This document shows positions 55,419 through 64,000 of a stretch of 64,000 bases of DNA, in pieces. The stretch's first letter is position 1. The number at the start of each line of letters is the position of its first letter. The DNA is taken from positions 806,001 to 870,000 of the forward strand of contig OZ176053.1 of NCBI GenBank assembly GCA_964247055.1, in the 5' to 3' direction. This stretch comes from Paragordius varius (Eukaryota > Nematomorpha). Under the pieces are notes generated by a model. It was not told where the DNA came from, did no database searches, and saw nothing but the letters and a program-made list of their open reading frames with translations. Made by a program: the position numbers and the translations under genes.

Positions 55419-58400
55419 ATGGGGACTGATTTTGAATTGGGACACAATTATCAAAGTTTTGTTTCAGCTTTTAAAGCTAAATCAAAGTTAAATTACCATT
55501 TAATATGTTAGTAATAAAGCTGTTTTTGAGATATTTGTAAGAGAAACTTACTTACATAGTTTGGAGGTAGTACTTTTTGCTCTACATTAGATTTCGGATT
55601 CATCCACCAATTTAATAACTTTTGTTGAGAATGTTATACAAGGAGTTCAAGATGGTATTTTTTACGGCATAATTAAAATATACAGATATTTGTACAAATA
55701 CATTGCCCTTTGTTTTGTTACAAGATACTTTTGACATTTTAAATAAGGAACTATGTGGAGACATATTTGGATTTATCGAAAATAAATTACCGCTCTGGAA
55801 GAATGTAGGTCCTTCCAAATAATTTTAATAGGAACCATATTATTCTGCTGGGAAAAATTATTTGCTAAGAATGTGTAACGGACTCCTGAAACGGTTATCA
55901 CCATCGCAAGATACCTTACTTTGTGGTAGAATACAAATTTTTCTAGCAAAGCTATTCCCTATATCAGATCGTTCTGGTGAGCAATATCTTTTTTTTTTAA
56001 TTATTCATAAAATAGACAATTATTAATGTTAAGCTATTCAAAAACTTTTTTTAGATTAAATCATTAATCTTTTTATATGAACCTTGATAATTCAGTTATA
56101 AATATGCGGTGAATAATTTATCGTTATAATTTTACAACCATAATTATTTAGCTATTCAAAAAAAAATGAATTTATCTTTATATGTACTTCTTTTTTAAAT
56201 TGCTATAATTTTAATTTTTGTTTTTATTCTATAAAGGTTTAAATTTAAACGGTCAATTTAATTTGGAAAATGTAACGCATTACGAAACCGAACAAGAATT
56301 CGAACAATTAAAACAGCACACTTCATTCCTCAATCAACATAATCAAGATTTTTCTCACGATTATCCCGATGATATCAAGTAAAAAAATTGTTTATAAAAA
56401 CTTATCAATAATAACTTATTAAAATGGCTTTTACAATATTTTCAGAATGAAATAACATGTTTTATGGTTTATGCTTAACAACATTTTTTCTTCAGGAGTA
56501 TAAATAGTCTTTTAAATGGTTAAATTTAAACATTGCTTTTTATTAAAACGCGCTCTTTATGCACATTCAGGCAAAAGATTGAAAGTTATCAATTTTACAG
56601 CGATTTCTGGTCCCTACAAAAAGTGTTCCGTGATCCAATCACCTGTTTTGATTCGACCGTTTGGGATTCGTTTATTAAAGTAGTAGCCAATTATATACAT
56701 AATTTTTTTTGCAAATTTACTCTTTCTTTATTGTATATAATAGAATGATTTGAATTATTTTTGACATGTATCATTAAGGTTTATTTAAAACAGGGGGGTG
56801 TATCACAAATAGGTTTTTTTTAAATTACTTTAATAATTTTTGGTGTTTTTAAATTAGTTTGAACCCAATTTTGTATAATATAACTTTTAAATAATCCTCA
56901 ATTTTTGATTGAATCCATTTTTTTAGTTTTTTTAAACATTGTTTAAATCACTTATTTTCGGGGACAGAGAACAAAGCGTGTTGTACACACCTGATCTAAA
57001 TTTTGAAAAATTCTTGCATACCTAAATCCCTTAATAAGCATAATTTGGGTTTATTGCGCACGATAAATGATTAATTTGATAAATATAATAATTAAACAAC
57101 TATAAAAGTGCTTAAAAATATTTCATTCAAAAATAGATGACCTAATAATATTAATCATTTGTATTAAAAATTAACTGATTTTATGAGATAAAAAATGAAT
57201 AATCAAAACTTTTACATTGCTTATCATTTTAGCAGTTTAACACTTCCCCAAAATAACTAGTCAATAAAAAAAACGATTAATATTTTAAAATCTTGTGCTC
57301 TAAAATAAATGTTTAAGGTATAAATAGACACAATAAATTTTTAGATTGAAATGGAAATTATAGGCTAAATACGTTGTTCAAGTACCACAATATATATATC
57401 TTTATATATATATTGTTAAAAGAATTAAATTAAAGTCATCAGCATATAAATGGGAAAAAATATTCAATTTAAATTTTGTTTTTGTAATGCGCTATAGAAA
57501 GTAGACGAAGTCCTTACCATTTTTGCCGTTATAAAAACTGCCAAAATTAAACTTCAAACTGCCATGCTTTTACAATCATCCCCAAGCAAAAAGGGACGAC
57601 AACCCTCTGAAAACAATATAAATTCTAGTTCAAAAAAACTTTCAAACTTAACTTTAAGCTTTCCAAACAACAATCCTTCAAGCAAAGTCTCTGGAAGACG
57701 TGACCTTAAAACGGAACAGTTGAGACGGTTAGAGCTTAAAAATGCCATCGCCTCGTCGTTAGCTCTTAAAACAACCAACAATTTGTCACCTCTTTTTTTA
57801 AACAATGATGCCAATACCTTTTTTGCCAAATACCTAACCGGATCTAATGTAATAATTGTTTTTACAATAAAAATTGAAATTATACTAAGGATAAAACGTA
57901 AAAATATAAAGACAAGCATTTTTGTCTAAAAGAAAACAACCATACTTTTTAAATCCTGATTTATTTCAATATAACTCACTGTTTTATATGGCAAAGTTTG
58001 AGTGAATATATATTACTAAGATAATTAATTCTATATTTTAATGTAACTAAATAGCCTATAAAATTAAGGTTGTTTTAAAAAGTATGATTATTTTTTAGAT
58101 AAAAATATTTGTCTTTATATTTCTACGTTTTGTCCGTATAATCAAAATTTTTACTTTTAAAATTTTTTTTAAGGTAAATAAATTTTACAGGAGGGTTGGT
58201 TATATATTTAAGATAAGATTTTGGATGTCCTTAATTACGGTAAAAACTGAAATTATACGGAAATACAAAACGTAAAAATATAAAGACAAATATTTTTTTC
58301 CAAAAAGACATCAACCATACTTTTTAAACTTTAATTTTTTTCAATTCCTATTATAAAATATATAATTGATTGTGTTACCAATATACATAATCTCTATTTC

Positions 58401-61400
58401 ATACTTTGCCATTTTTAACAATCATTTATGCTAAAAAAATCAGTTAAGTATGGGGTTGTTGTTTTTTGAACAAAAAAATATTTGTCTTTATAACATTTTT
58501 ACGTTTTGCCCGAAGTATAATTTCACTTTTTACTGTAATATTTTTCAGCTGTTTAAAATGCAATTGGAAGATAACGAATTCCGTACAACCATAATTGTCC
58601 AATGCTTGCTAACTCTGACATTTTTAACGTGTGAATCAAGATTCAAAACCGGACAACAGAGCCTTACACCTGAACAGAAAAGCAAATGTCAAGCTTTGCA
58701 AAAAACGCTATTTAACGTAAAAATTATATACATACATATTAAAATTTTGAAAAAGTTTAGGTTTTTTAATATATACCATTTACAACTCAAATTCACCCTC
58801 GAACAATTCGAATTTAGCCTTGAACAATTTAGATTCACCCTCTAACAATTTTTTACCCTTAAACAATTCAAATTCCACCTTCAAACAAGTCAAATTCACC
58901 CTTGAACTCTTGAATAATTCAAATTCACCCTCGAACAATTCAAATTACCCTTGAACAATTAAAATTCACCCTAAAATATATTATGTTTTTTTTAGATTAA
59001 ATGTTGCCTATATTTTTTTCATGATTCTTAAAAAGGAAATCTTGTTTGTAATTAAAATAATACTGAAAAATAATAAACTAAGCCATAAAGATATATTTCA
59101 TATATTAATAATGAGTTATTTAGCTGCCCGAAAACATTATTTATTTTAGGGGGAATATGAATCGTTCAAGGGCGAATTTGAATTGTTTAAGGGTGAATTT
59201 GAATTGTAAATGGTATATATAGTGATAATTTTATTTTATTTTATATAGTCTATATTAACCATTATTTTGGTCTGTAATAATTTGATTTATTATGAAAAAA
59301 AGTAAAAATATAAGATATGGTTTGACAAAGTTTTTTCATTTTTCCATATATAAATTTTATTGTATTGAACAGTTTTTTTTATTTAAAAAAATATTTTTTC
59401 ACATTTCAATTTATAAATTTTTTTACTTCTTTAAAAATGAAATGAATAGCTTTTGGACGAAAATATGTTAAATACCATCAATAATAGCAATAATAGTACC
59501 TTTAATACCCCTGGATGTCAAAAACAGCCCTCTATATCAACAATGCCAGCTGGAAGCAAATATATTGCTAGTGGAACGACTTCCTCATACTTACCCAGAT
59601 TGACGGCCCCCATACTAAATGGTATAAAACTTTTTTTACAAAGAAACAAATTTACTAGCATTTTTGAAAAAAGGGAATATAATAGTATGCTAAATATTTT
59701 ATATATATATATCTTTTTCAGAATCATGATTTTAGTATATATTATCGTTTTAAGTAAAATTTCTCTAACGATACTATGTATATATTTTCATTAAAAAAGA
59801 TGTATTGTATAGTATTTTTTTGGGGTACTGTAATTAACAAGGAAAAATATTTAGTAGAAATCTCCTAAAATATTGCTTGAGTTATGTAAAATTGAACGAA
59901 ATAAGCTATAAAATTTATGTTTAAAACGTTTTTTTAGCAATAATTTTAATTTTTTACTGATCTATTTATCTATCTATATATTCGTAGGATCAATTACCCC
60001 AGTAGAAAGTGCCCATAACCCGATCACATTTAAGGGCAGAATTCAATCCATACTTGCTCATGAAGGTCGATGTTGGAATGATTGGAAAAATAACGGGTGT
60101 CCGGCTTTTGTCACACTTCAAACCATACAGGAACAGCAATCTACATTAAGCAATGCAAAAAATGGTGATGATTTTAACAACATTGGAATTAATGATGATA
60201 AGAATAAAGTTACTTATGCCAACTATTTCGAACGCCGTATCCATGGCAACGTATTTTGCAGTCAAAATAAATTAGCTCTGAGATCACGTTTCCCGACCCA
60301 TTATCATACAACGACAACAACACCTATTAATCAACACGCAAAAAATGTGGATAATTCTTGTACTACATGTGTACCTTTTTACGAAGATCTTGGGAAGTAA
60401 GATTTAGTTTACGTACACATTTATTGGATTCCTTAGAAATACAGTAAAAATTGAAATTATAAGGAAATGTAAAAATATAAAGATAAACAACATTTGATTT
60501 CAAAAGACAACTACAAAATCTTATAAAAATCTTTCAATCGTAAAATATGTAGTTAATATTGTTACCAATATACATGTCTATTTTATACTTTGGAATTTAA
60601 AACAATGAGTTATCTTTGGATTAACCACTATTTAAAACGATGGTTATTTTTTTAAAAAAATATTTGTCTTTATATATTTACGTTTTGTCCGTATAATTTC
60701 ATTTTTTACTGTTAAAATGTTTTTAAATAAACCTCAGATGCCAGATTGAATTTTATTGCATGTCTTTTATAAATGTTTTAGGATTAGTTAAACCTTAAAA
60801 AAATAAAATAAAAGGAAATATTTTTTAACTAGATATTTTATATAACCCATATAACGGTTCTATCCCAAAACAATAAACAATTAAGGTACAAAAAATATGT
60901 TTTAAATTATATAGATACCTAACCTTTGTTTTACGATTTAAGTTTTGTTTCAATATTAATTATGGCACCATAGCCCTGATCTAAACATCCTTTGGAACTT
61001 TGAACCGGACAATATGAAAGCGTGCGCCTCAAAAAATCGAAATTTTAAACCTGAACTAAGGACAGCTCTAGCATTTTCAGGCTTTGGGAATGGACAGGTC
61101 AATCATTACACTACTAAAAATCCTGGGTATATTTTTGTTATTTACATTATTTTTGGAAGGAGTTTTTGATTAACAGAAATTACCTATAATTTTTTAAATT
61201 TATTATTCAATTTTTTGTGAAAAAAAAATCAAAAAATTAATCTCTAAATTTTACTAGATTTTTTTTTCACTTAATTTGCATTTTATCTTAGCTATAAATA
61301 ACCTGAAATACAATCTTACGATTAATTTTTTTGTAAATATTAAAAATTTTGAATTCAAAAATCAGCTGTTATTATTATTTTAAAGATTTGCAAACAAAGT

Positions 61401-62411
61401 TAATTAAAAAGCGTTTTAAATAGTTAATAATTGTAGCGAAAGCAAAATTTAAACCTAAATATTGCTATTTTTTAAACCTTTAAAATAATCTAATTATTTT
61501 TATATATATTAAAATTTTTAAAATACTCTTTTTGTCATTAAATATCAATTTTTTTATTCTATTAGATGTGACACTTTAAGTCGAGATTGGAAAATTTTAA
61601 GGTTAATGAGTCGTGAAACAAAACATTTTTTTTACCCATACTTTTCAGCGCCTGCCAAACAAACCCCAAGTATATATTTGTTCTATGCCCACTCATATCA
61701 ATTTTTTCATAAATATTTTATTAGTTTTTTTTGCAATATACTGAATTGCTATTTTTTAAAAAACTTAATTTTGTGTTTTTGAAATCTTAAAAAAGACACA
61801 AACCCAAAGAATGCCATCTCAGAATTCCTGGAAACCGTGGCTAAACGCATGAAAATGGATCCACCCTCAGAAATTAATGTTGCCGGATTACCAAAACCTG
61901 TCACAAAATCTAGTATATATATTTTTAAATTCTAAAATCAAGTCGATATTTTTGTTAATGCTCTTTATTAAAGCAATGAGCTCAAATATGTAATGATAAA
62001 AACTTTTTTGATATAGTATGGATGCACAATTAATGAGATTATTTTTCTAGTTAACTATATTTTCAGACCCCTAATGGTTTTTAATATCGCGAACGAATAT
62101 ATGTACTTAAAAGATTTTAAACAACGCTTCTTAGTTCTAAAACTCTACAAACTTTAATTAAACGTAAGGGTCTAAAAAAATATTCGCTTTGCAAAAAACC
62201 CTTTTTCCTATCTAAAAACTAATTATTTTACATATTTTACAATTTAATTTAATAAATTTTAGTTAACAGTGAAATTGTTCAAGATATGAATGTGAATGAA
62301 GGGACCATTTCAAAAACACCTGTTCAAAATTTATCAAATAAATTAGAAAATAATGGCCCCAATAAAACAACTAACGTTTCATCACCAAAACGGCTAAAAA
62401 CGGGGGAATAA
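55419..62411 (+). CDS. THOC1: THOC1 (Hpr1), THO/TREX mRNA export complex subunit 1, complete
   Basis: THOC1 is a core scaffold of the nuclear THO complex, which couples transcription to mRNP packaging and export. Fifteen exons: 55419-55486, 55512-55566, 55591-55654, 55686-55804, 55832-55976, 56237-56378, 56571-56679, 57498-57848, 58549-58716, 59450-59621, 59988-60396, 60974-61126, 61566-61669, 61796-61912 and 62263-62411. They sum to 2325 nt, 774 residues plus stop, with every phase consistent. Matches to the human protein run throughout: CTNTLPFVLLQDTFDILNKE, PYYSAGKNYLLRMCNGLLKR, LCGRIQIFLARLFPISDRS, GLNLNGQFNLENVTHYETE, YSDFWSLQKVFRDPITCFD, FFAKYLTGSN, LTPEQKSKCQALQKTLFN, NDWKNNGCPAFV, LNILWNFEPDNMKAC and FLETVAKRMKMD. 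Start chosen at ATG 55419, in a CACATGG context. Extra Ser/Asn-rich loops in exons 8 and 11 make it longer than human (657). The C-terminal death domain of vertebrate THOC1 is not seen. Confidence 0.95.
57865..58156. repeat. CAGTAAAAATTG-family MITE at a THOC1 donor
   Basis: Starts CAATAAAAATTGAAATTATA, only 16 bp after the exon ending at 57848, and ends near TCAAAATTTTTACTT. Confidence 0.8.
58238..58535. repeat. CAGTAAAAATTG-family MITE at a THOC1 acceptor
   Basis: Starts CGGTAAAAACTGAAATTATA and ends TATAATTTCACTTTTTACTG, 13 bp before exon 58549. Its right terminus therefore overlaps the place where the polypyrimidine tract and branch point of this intron should lie. Confidence 0.85.
58772..59218. 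repeat. Foldback-type MITE in THOC1 intron
   Basis: The left arm (58772-58975) has about nine units of TTCAAATTCACCCTTGAACAA and variants; the right arm has about three. The termini ATATACCATTTACAACTC and GTAAATGGTATATAT are intact. The asymmetry is opposite to the 3173-3762 copy. Confidence 0.85.
60442..60711. repeat. CAGTAAAAATTG-family MITE
   Basis: Starts CAGTAAAAATTGAAATTATA and ends GTATAATTTCATTTTTTACTG-like. It lies in THOC1 intron 60397-60973. Confidence 0.85.
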
Positions 62412-62463
62412 TTTTGCTATATATATATATATATACATAAAAATTATTATTATTTAGTGTATT

Positions 62464-62469
62464 AATAAA
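62464..62469 (+). terminator. Likely THOC1 polyadenylation signal
   Basis: A canonical AATAAA lies 53 bp beyond the THOC1 stop codon, before the next transposable element begins at about 62544. Confidence 0.6.
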
Positions 62470-62543
62470 TGTTTTATACATATAACACATTTAATTGACT
62501 GAGTAAAATTTATATGTCACACATTTTGATTCAATCAATTATA

Positions 62544-63045
62544 TAGTAAAAATAAAATTATAAGGACAAAACGTAAAAAGTAGGACGAATATTTTTACAC
62601 CTTTTCTTTCTTCCAAATAACCTAAATTATCAACACAAATGGTTATGCACGCCGCATTGAAGGCATATATATATATGGGCATTATTACATTTTAATCTTA
62701 AGACTGTAAAATGCAAATGTAATATAGCAATTTTTTCTAGTTTCTGCCAATCGGATAGATTACTTAAAAATTTTTTTATTTGGAAATATTGTAATGAAAT
62801 TTTATAAGCATATTTTTGAGAATTATGGATTTACAGATTTTTCGCAGGCCGCACATAGAGTCTAGGAGGGCCGTGTGTGTTGTACACCCCTGATAAATGA
62901 TAACAATTAACATGCATAAGACATGTGTCCTTATTTTGCGACACAAAGTTTAAAAATTTTATGGTTTATAAAGTATAGTTGTCTATATAAGATAACAGTA
63001 TTTTCTGTATAGATTTCACATTTTTTTCCGTTAACTTTTAATTTT
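62544..63045. repeat. CAGTAAAAATTG-family MITE split by a hAT-type MITE
   Basis: The left part TAGTAAAAATAAAATTATAA to about 62605. The right part from about 62925 has GTATAGTTGTCTATATAAGA and a degraded end. The GGCCGC-family element lies between them. Confidence 0.6.
62632..62893. repeat. hAT-type MITE (GGCCGC family) inserted in a MITE
   Basis: ATCAACACAAATGGTTATGC and ACGCCGCATTGAAGG at the left; GCAGGCCGCACATAGAG and GTTGTACACCCCTG at the right. The left CAGGGGTG tip is gone. Confidence 0.65.
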
Positions 63046-63161
63046 CTTTTTTGTAATGTAATGAATAATGTATGTAAATAGATTGCAATGGTGATTGTTT
63101 TTAGAATCTTTAATTTACATTTTTCGGTTAAAATTTAACAAACTCTATAAATTGCGAGGGA

Positions 63162-63674
63162 CTAATGAGGTTCAGGTTTATGGCCATCGACATAAAAATT
63201 GCGCGTTGCTGGTGGCAACGTGACAGTTAGTCCTTCCAGGTCATGGCTCAGAATGATTTGACAGCTGAGTCGAGAGGTGGGCCGAAGGAATGCAGCTAAA
63301 TCTAACATGTCTTCCTCCGCGTCCTCAGGTGCTGGCAATTTATCAAAGAATTTGGGATCAACGTACACGTGACAGGTAGAACAAGCAAGAGATGCTTCAC
63401 AAGCGCCCTCAATTTCAATTTTGTAACGATGAGCCAAATACATAAGATTATCTCCAACTTTACCTTTCACTTTGTGTTCCGTGCCATTTTTATCGATATA
63501 AGTGACATTTACAATGTCATCCGGTGATTTAGGATCTTGCATTTCATATTCACCTGATAAAAGACGTGATGTAGTGAATAAAAATCTTTTTGGTAAAATA
63601 GTTGATAAGTAAGCATAATTGTACAGAAATGAATAATGTTTCTTTGGTGATAAGTATCGAAAAAATTTAATCAT
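63162..63674 (-). CDS. FDX2: FDX2, mitochondrial [2Fe-2S] ferredoxin, intronless
   Basis: An adrenodoxin-type ferredoxin of the mitochondrial matrix that passes electrons from ferredoxin reductase to Fe-S cluster and heme A biosynthesis. From the ATG at 63674 it has 170 residues. A basic, Ser/Tyr-rich presequence of about 40 residues (MIKFFRYLSPKKHYS, PKRFLFTTSRLLSG) is followed by the ferredoxin fold. Cluster ligands are Cys92, Cys98, Cys101 (in CEASLACSTC) and Cys138 (LSCQI). The acidic EDAEEDMLDLA helix that docks redox partners and the C-terminal TRNFYVDGHKPEPH are hallmarks of the FDX2 branch rather than FDX1. An upstream in-frame ATG would add 23 residues without targeting character, so the internal start is preferred. 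No intron is present. Confidence 0.95.
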   Translation of the reverse strand: MIKFFRYLSPKKHYSFLYNYAYLSTILPKRFLFTTSRLLSGEYEMQDPKSPDDIVNVTYIDKNGTEHKVKGKVGDNLMYLAHRYKIEIEGACEASLACSTCHVYVDPKFFDKLPAPEDAEEDMLDLAAFLRPTSRLSCQIILSHDLEGLTVTLPPATRNFYVDGHKPEPH

Positions 63675-63795
63675 AAATGTCCATCGGCATATATCCACAC
63701 TCAACTTTTTTGAAATAAAACCAAAAAATAAATGGCAAAACACATGATACTTTGCTAAAATTTATGATAGTAAAATCCATAAAATATGAATTTTA
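63675..63795. promoter_or_regulatory. Short divergent promoter region
   Basis: Only 121 bp separate the FDX2 start (minus) from the start of the rightward gene at 63796. Both 5' untranslated regions and any core promoter elements must lie here or overlap the coding starts. No TATA box at a fixed distance or other motif can be singled out in this AT-rich sequence. Confidence 0.5.
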
Positions 63796-64000
63796 ATGCT
63801 TACTTTATCCACAAAACATTATTTTTACCATACCCTTTCATTACTATCTCGTCGCAAAAATTTATTGGCAACATCCCATTATAACATTACGAAAAACGAT
63901 AAGTGCAATTACTCAGCATTTAATAATTGTATTATAAATCGTTATCCAGTTTCACCTATAAGTAACCCTTGTGATAAAAATCAGCCATTCATATTACCAT
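63796..64000 (+). CDS. N-terminus of an unidentified, probably mitochondrial protein (runs off window)
   Basis: From ATG 63796 the frame stays open to the end of the window (68 codons). It begins MLTLSTKHYFYHTLSLLSRR then KNLLATSHYNITKNDKCN, rich in Ser, Arg, Lys and His and poor in acidic residues, as in a mitochondrial presequence. The mature part is not in the window, so the function is unknown. The head-to-head position with FDX2 fits a shared promoter. Confidence 0.6.
   Translation, partial: MLTLSTKHYFYHTLSLLSRRKNLLATSHYNITKNDKCNYSAFNNCIINRYPVSPISNPCDKNQPFILP

Noticed and set aside
55612-55818. Minus-strand frame of 68 codons
   Set aside because: Antisense of THOC1 exons 3 and 4. The + strand aligns with the known protein.
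57554-57919. Minus-strand frame of 121 codons
   Set aside because: It is the antisense shadow of THOC1 exon 57498-57848.

Overview
The window is nuclear DNA from a very AT-rich animal, most likely an arthropod and probably an insect. It carries spliced orthologues of conserved animal genes, an insect-style ADAMTS/reprolysin-like metalloprotease, APE-type LINEs and dense MITEs. I cannot fix the order or species. No tRNA, rRNA or CRISPR array was seen.

Layout, left to right. (1) 1-7124, + strand: the 3' two-thirds of NOP58, a box C/D snoRNP core protein, in seven exons. Its introns are full of MITEs, and one of them carries a palindromic element with a hammerhead ribozyme on each strand (6095-6585). 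The last NOP58 exon runs into a foldback element. (2) 7.1-13.6 kb: gene-poor, with one unassigned minus-strand coding segment near 10 kb. (3) 13671-21733, + strand: a long cyclin D in five exons. (4) 21.7-35.9 kb: gene-poor, with MITEs, a 1.5-kb palindromic element, LINE debris and several unassigned exon-like segments. (5) 35898-50238, - strand: an ADAMTS-like secreted metalloprotease whose introns hold a second large palindrome, a hAT element nested inside another element, and a twin-primed LINE. (6) 53136-53284: a lone cysteine-rich terminal exon on the + strand. (7) 55419-62411, + strand: a complete THOC1 (THO complex subunit 1) in fifteen exons. Its first four introns are only 25, 24, 31 and 27 nt, extraordinarily short for an animal. 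(8) 63162-63674, - strand: intronless mitochondrial ferredoxin FDX2, divergent from a further + strand gene that starts at 63796 and runs off the window.

The host genes form no operon or pathway cluster. NOP58 and THOC1 act in nuclear RNA maturation and export, cyclin D in G1 cell-cycle entry, FDX2 in Fe-S cluster and heme biosynthesis, and the metalloprotease outside the cell. Much of the remaining sequence is non-autonomous DNA transposons. They include about 35 copies of one palindromic MITE of about 290 bp, a foldback family whose inverted arms are built of 21-bp minisatellite units, hAT-type elements and several other palindromic families. No LTR retroelement or Polinton was recognised.

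The strongest candidates for something undescribed are the run of 24-31 nt introns in THOC1 and the double hammerhead ribozyme element. Exon models were made by eye from splice signals, reading phase and remembered homologues. Exon ends with consistent phase are firm; the metalloprotease model is incomplete.
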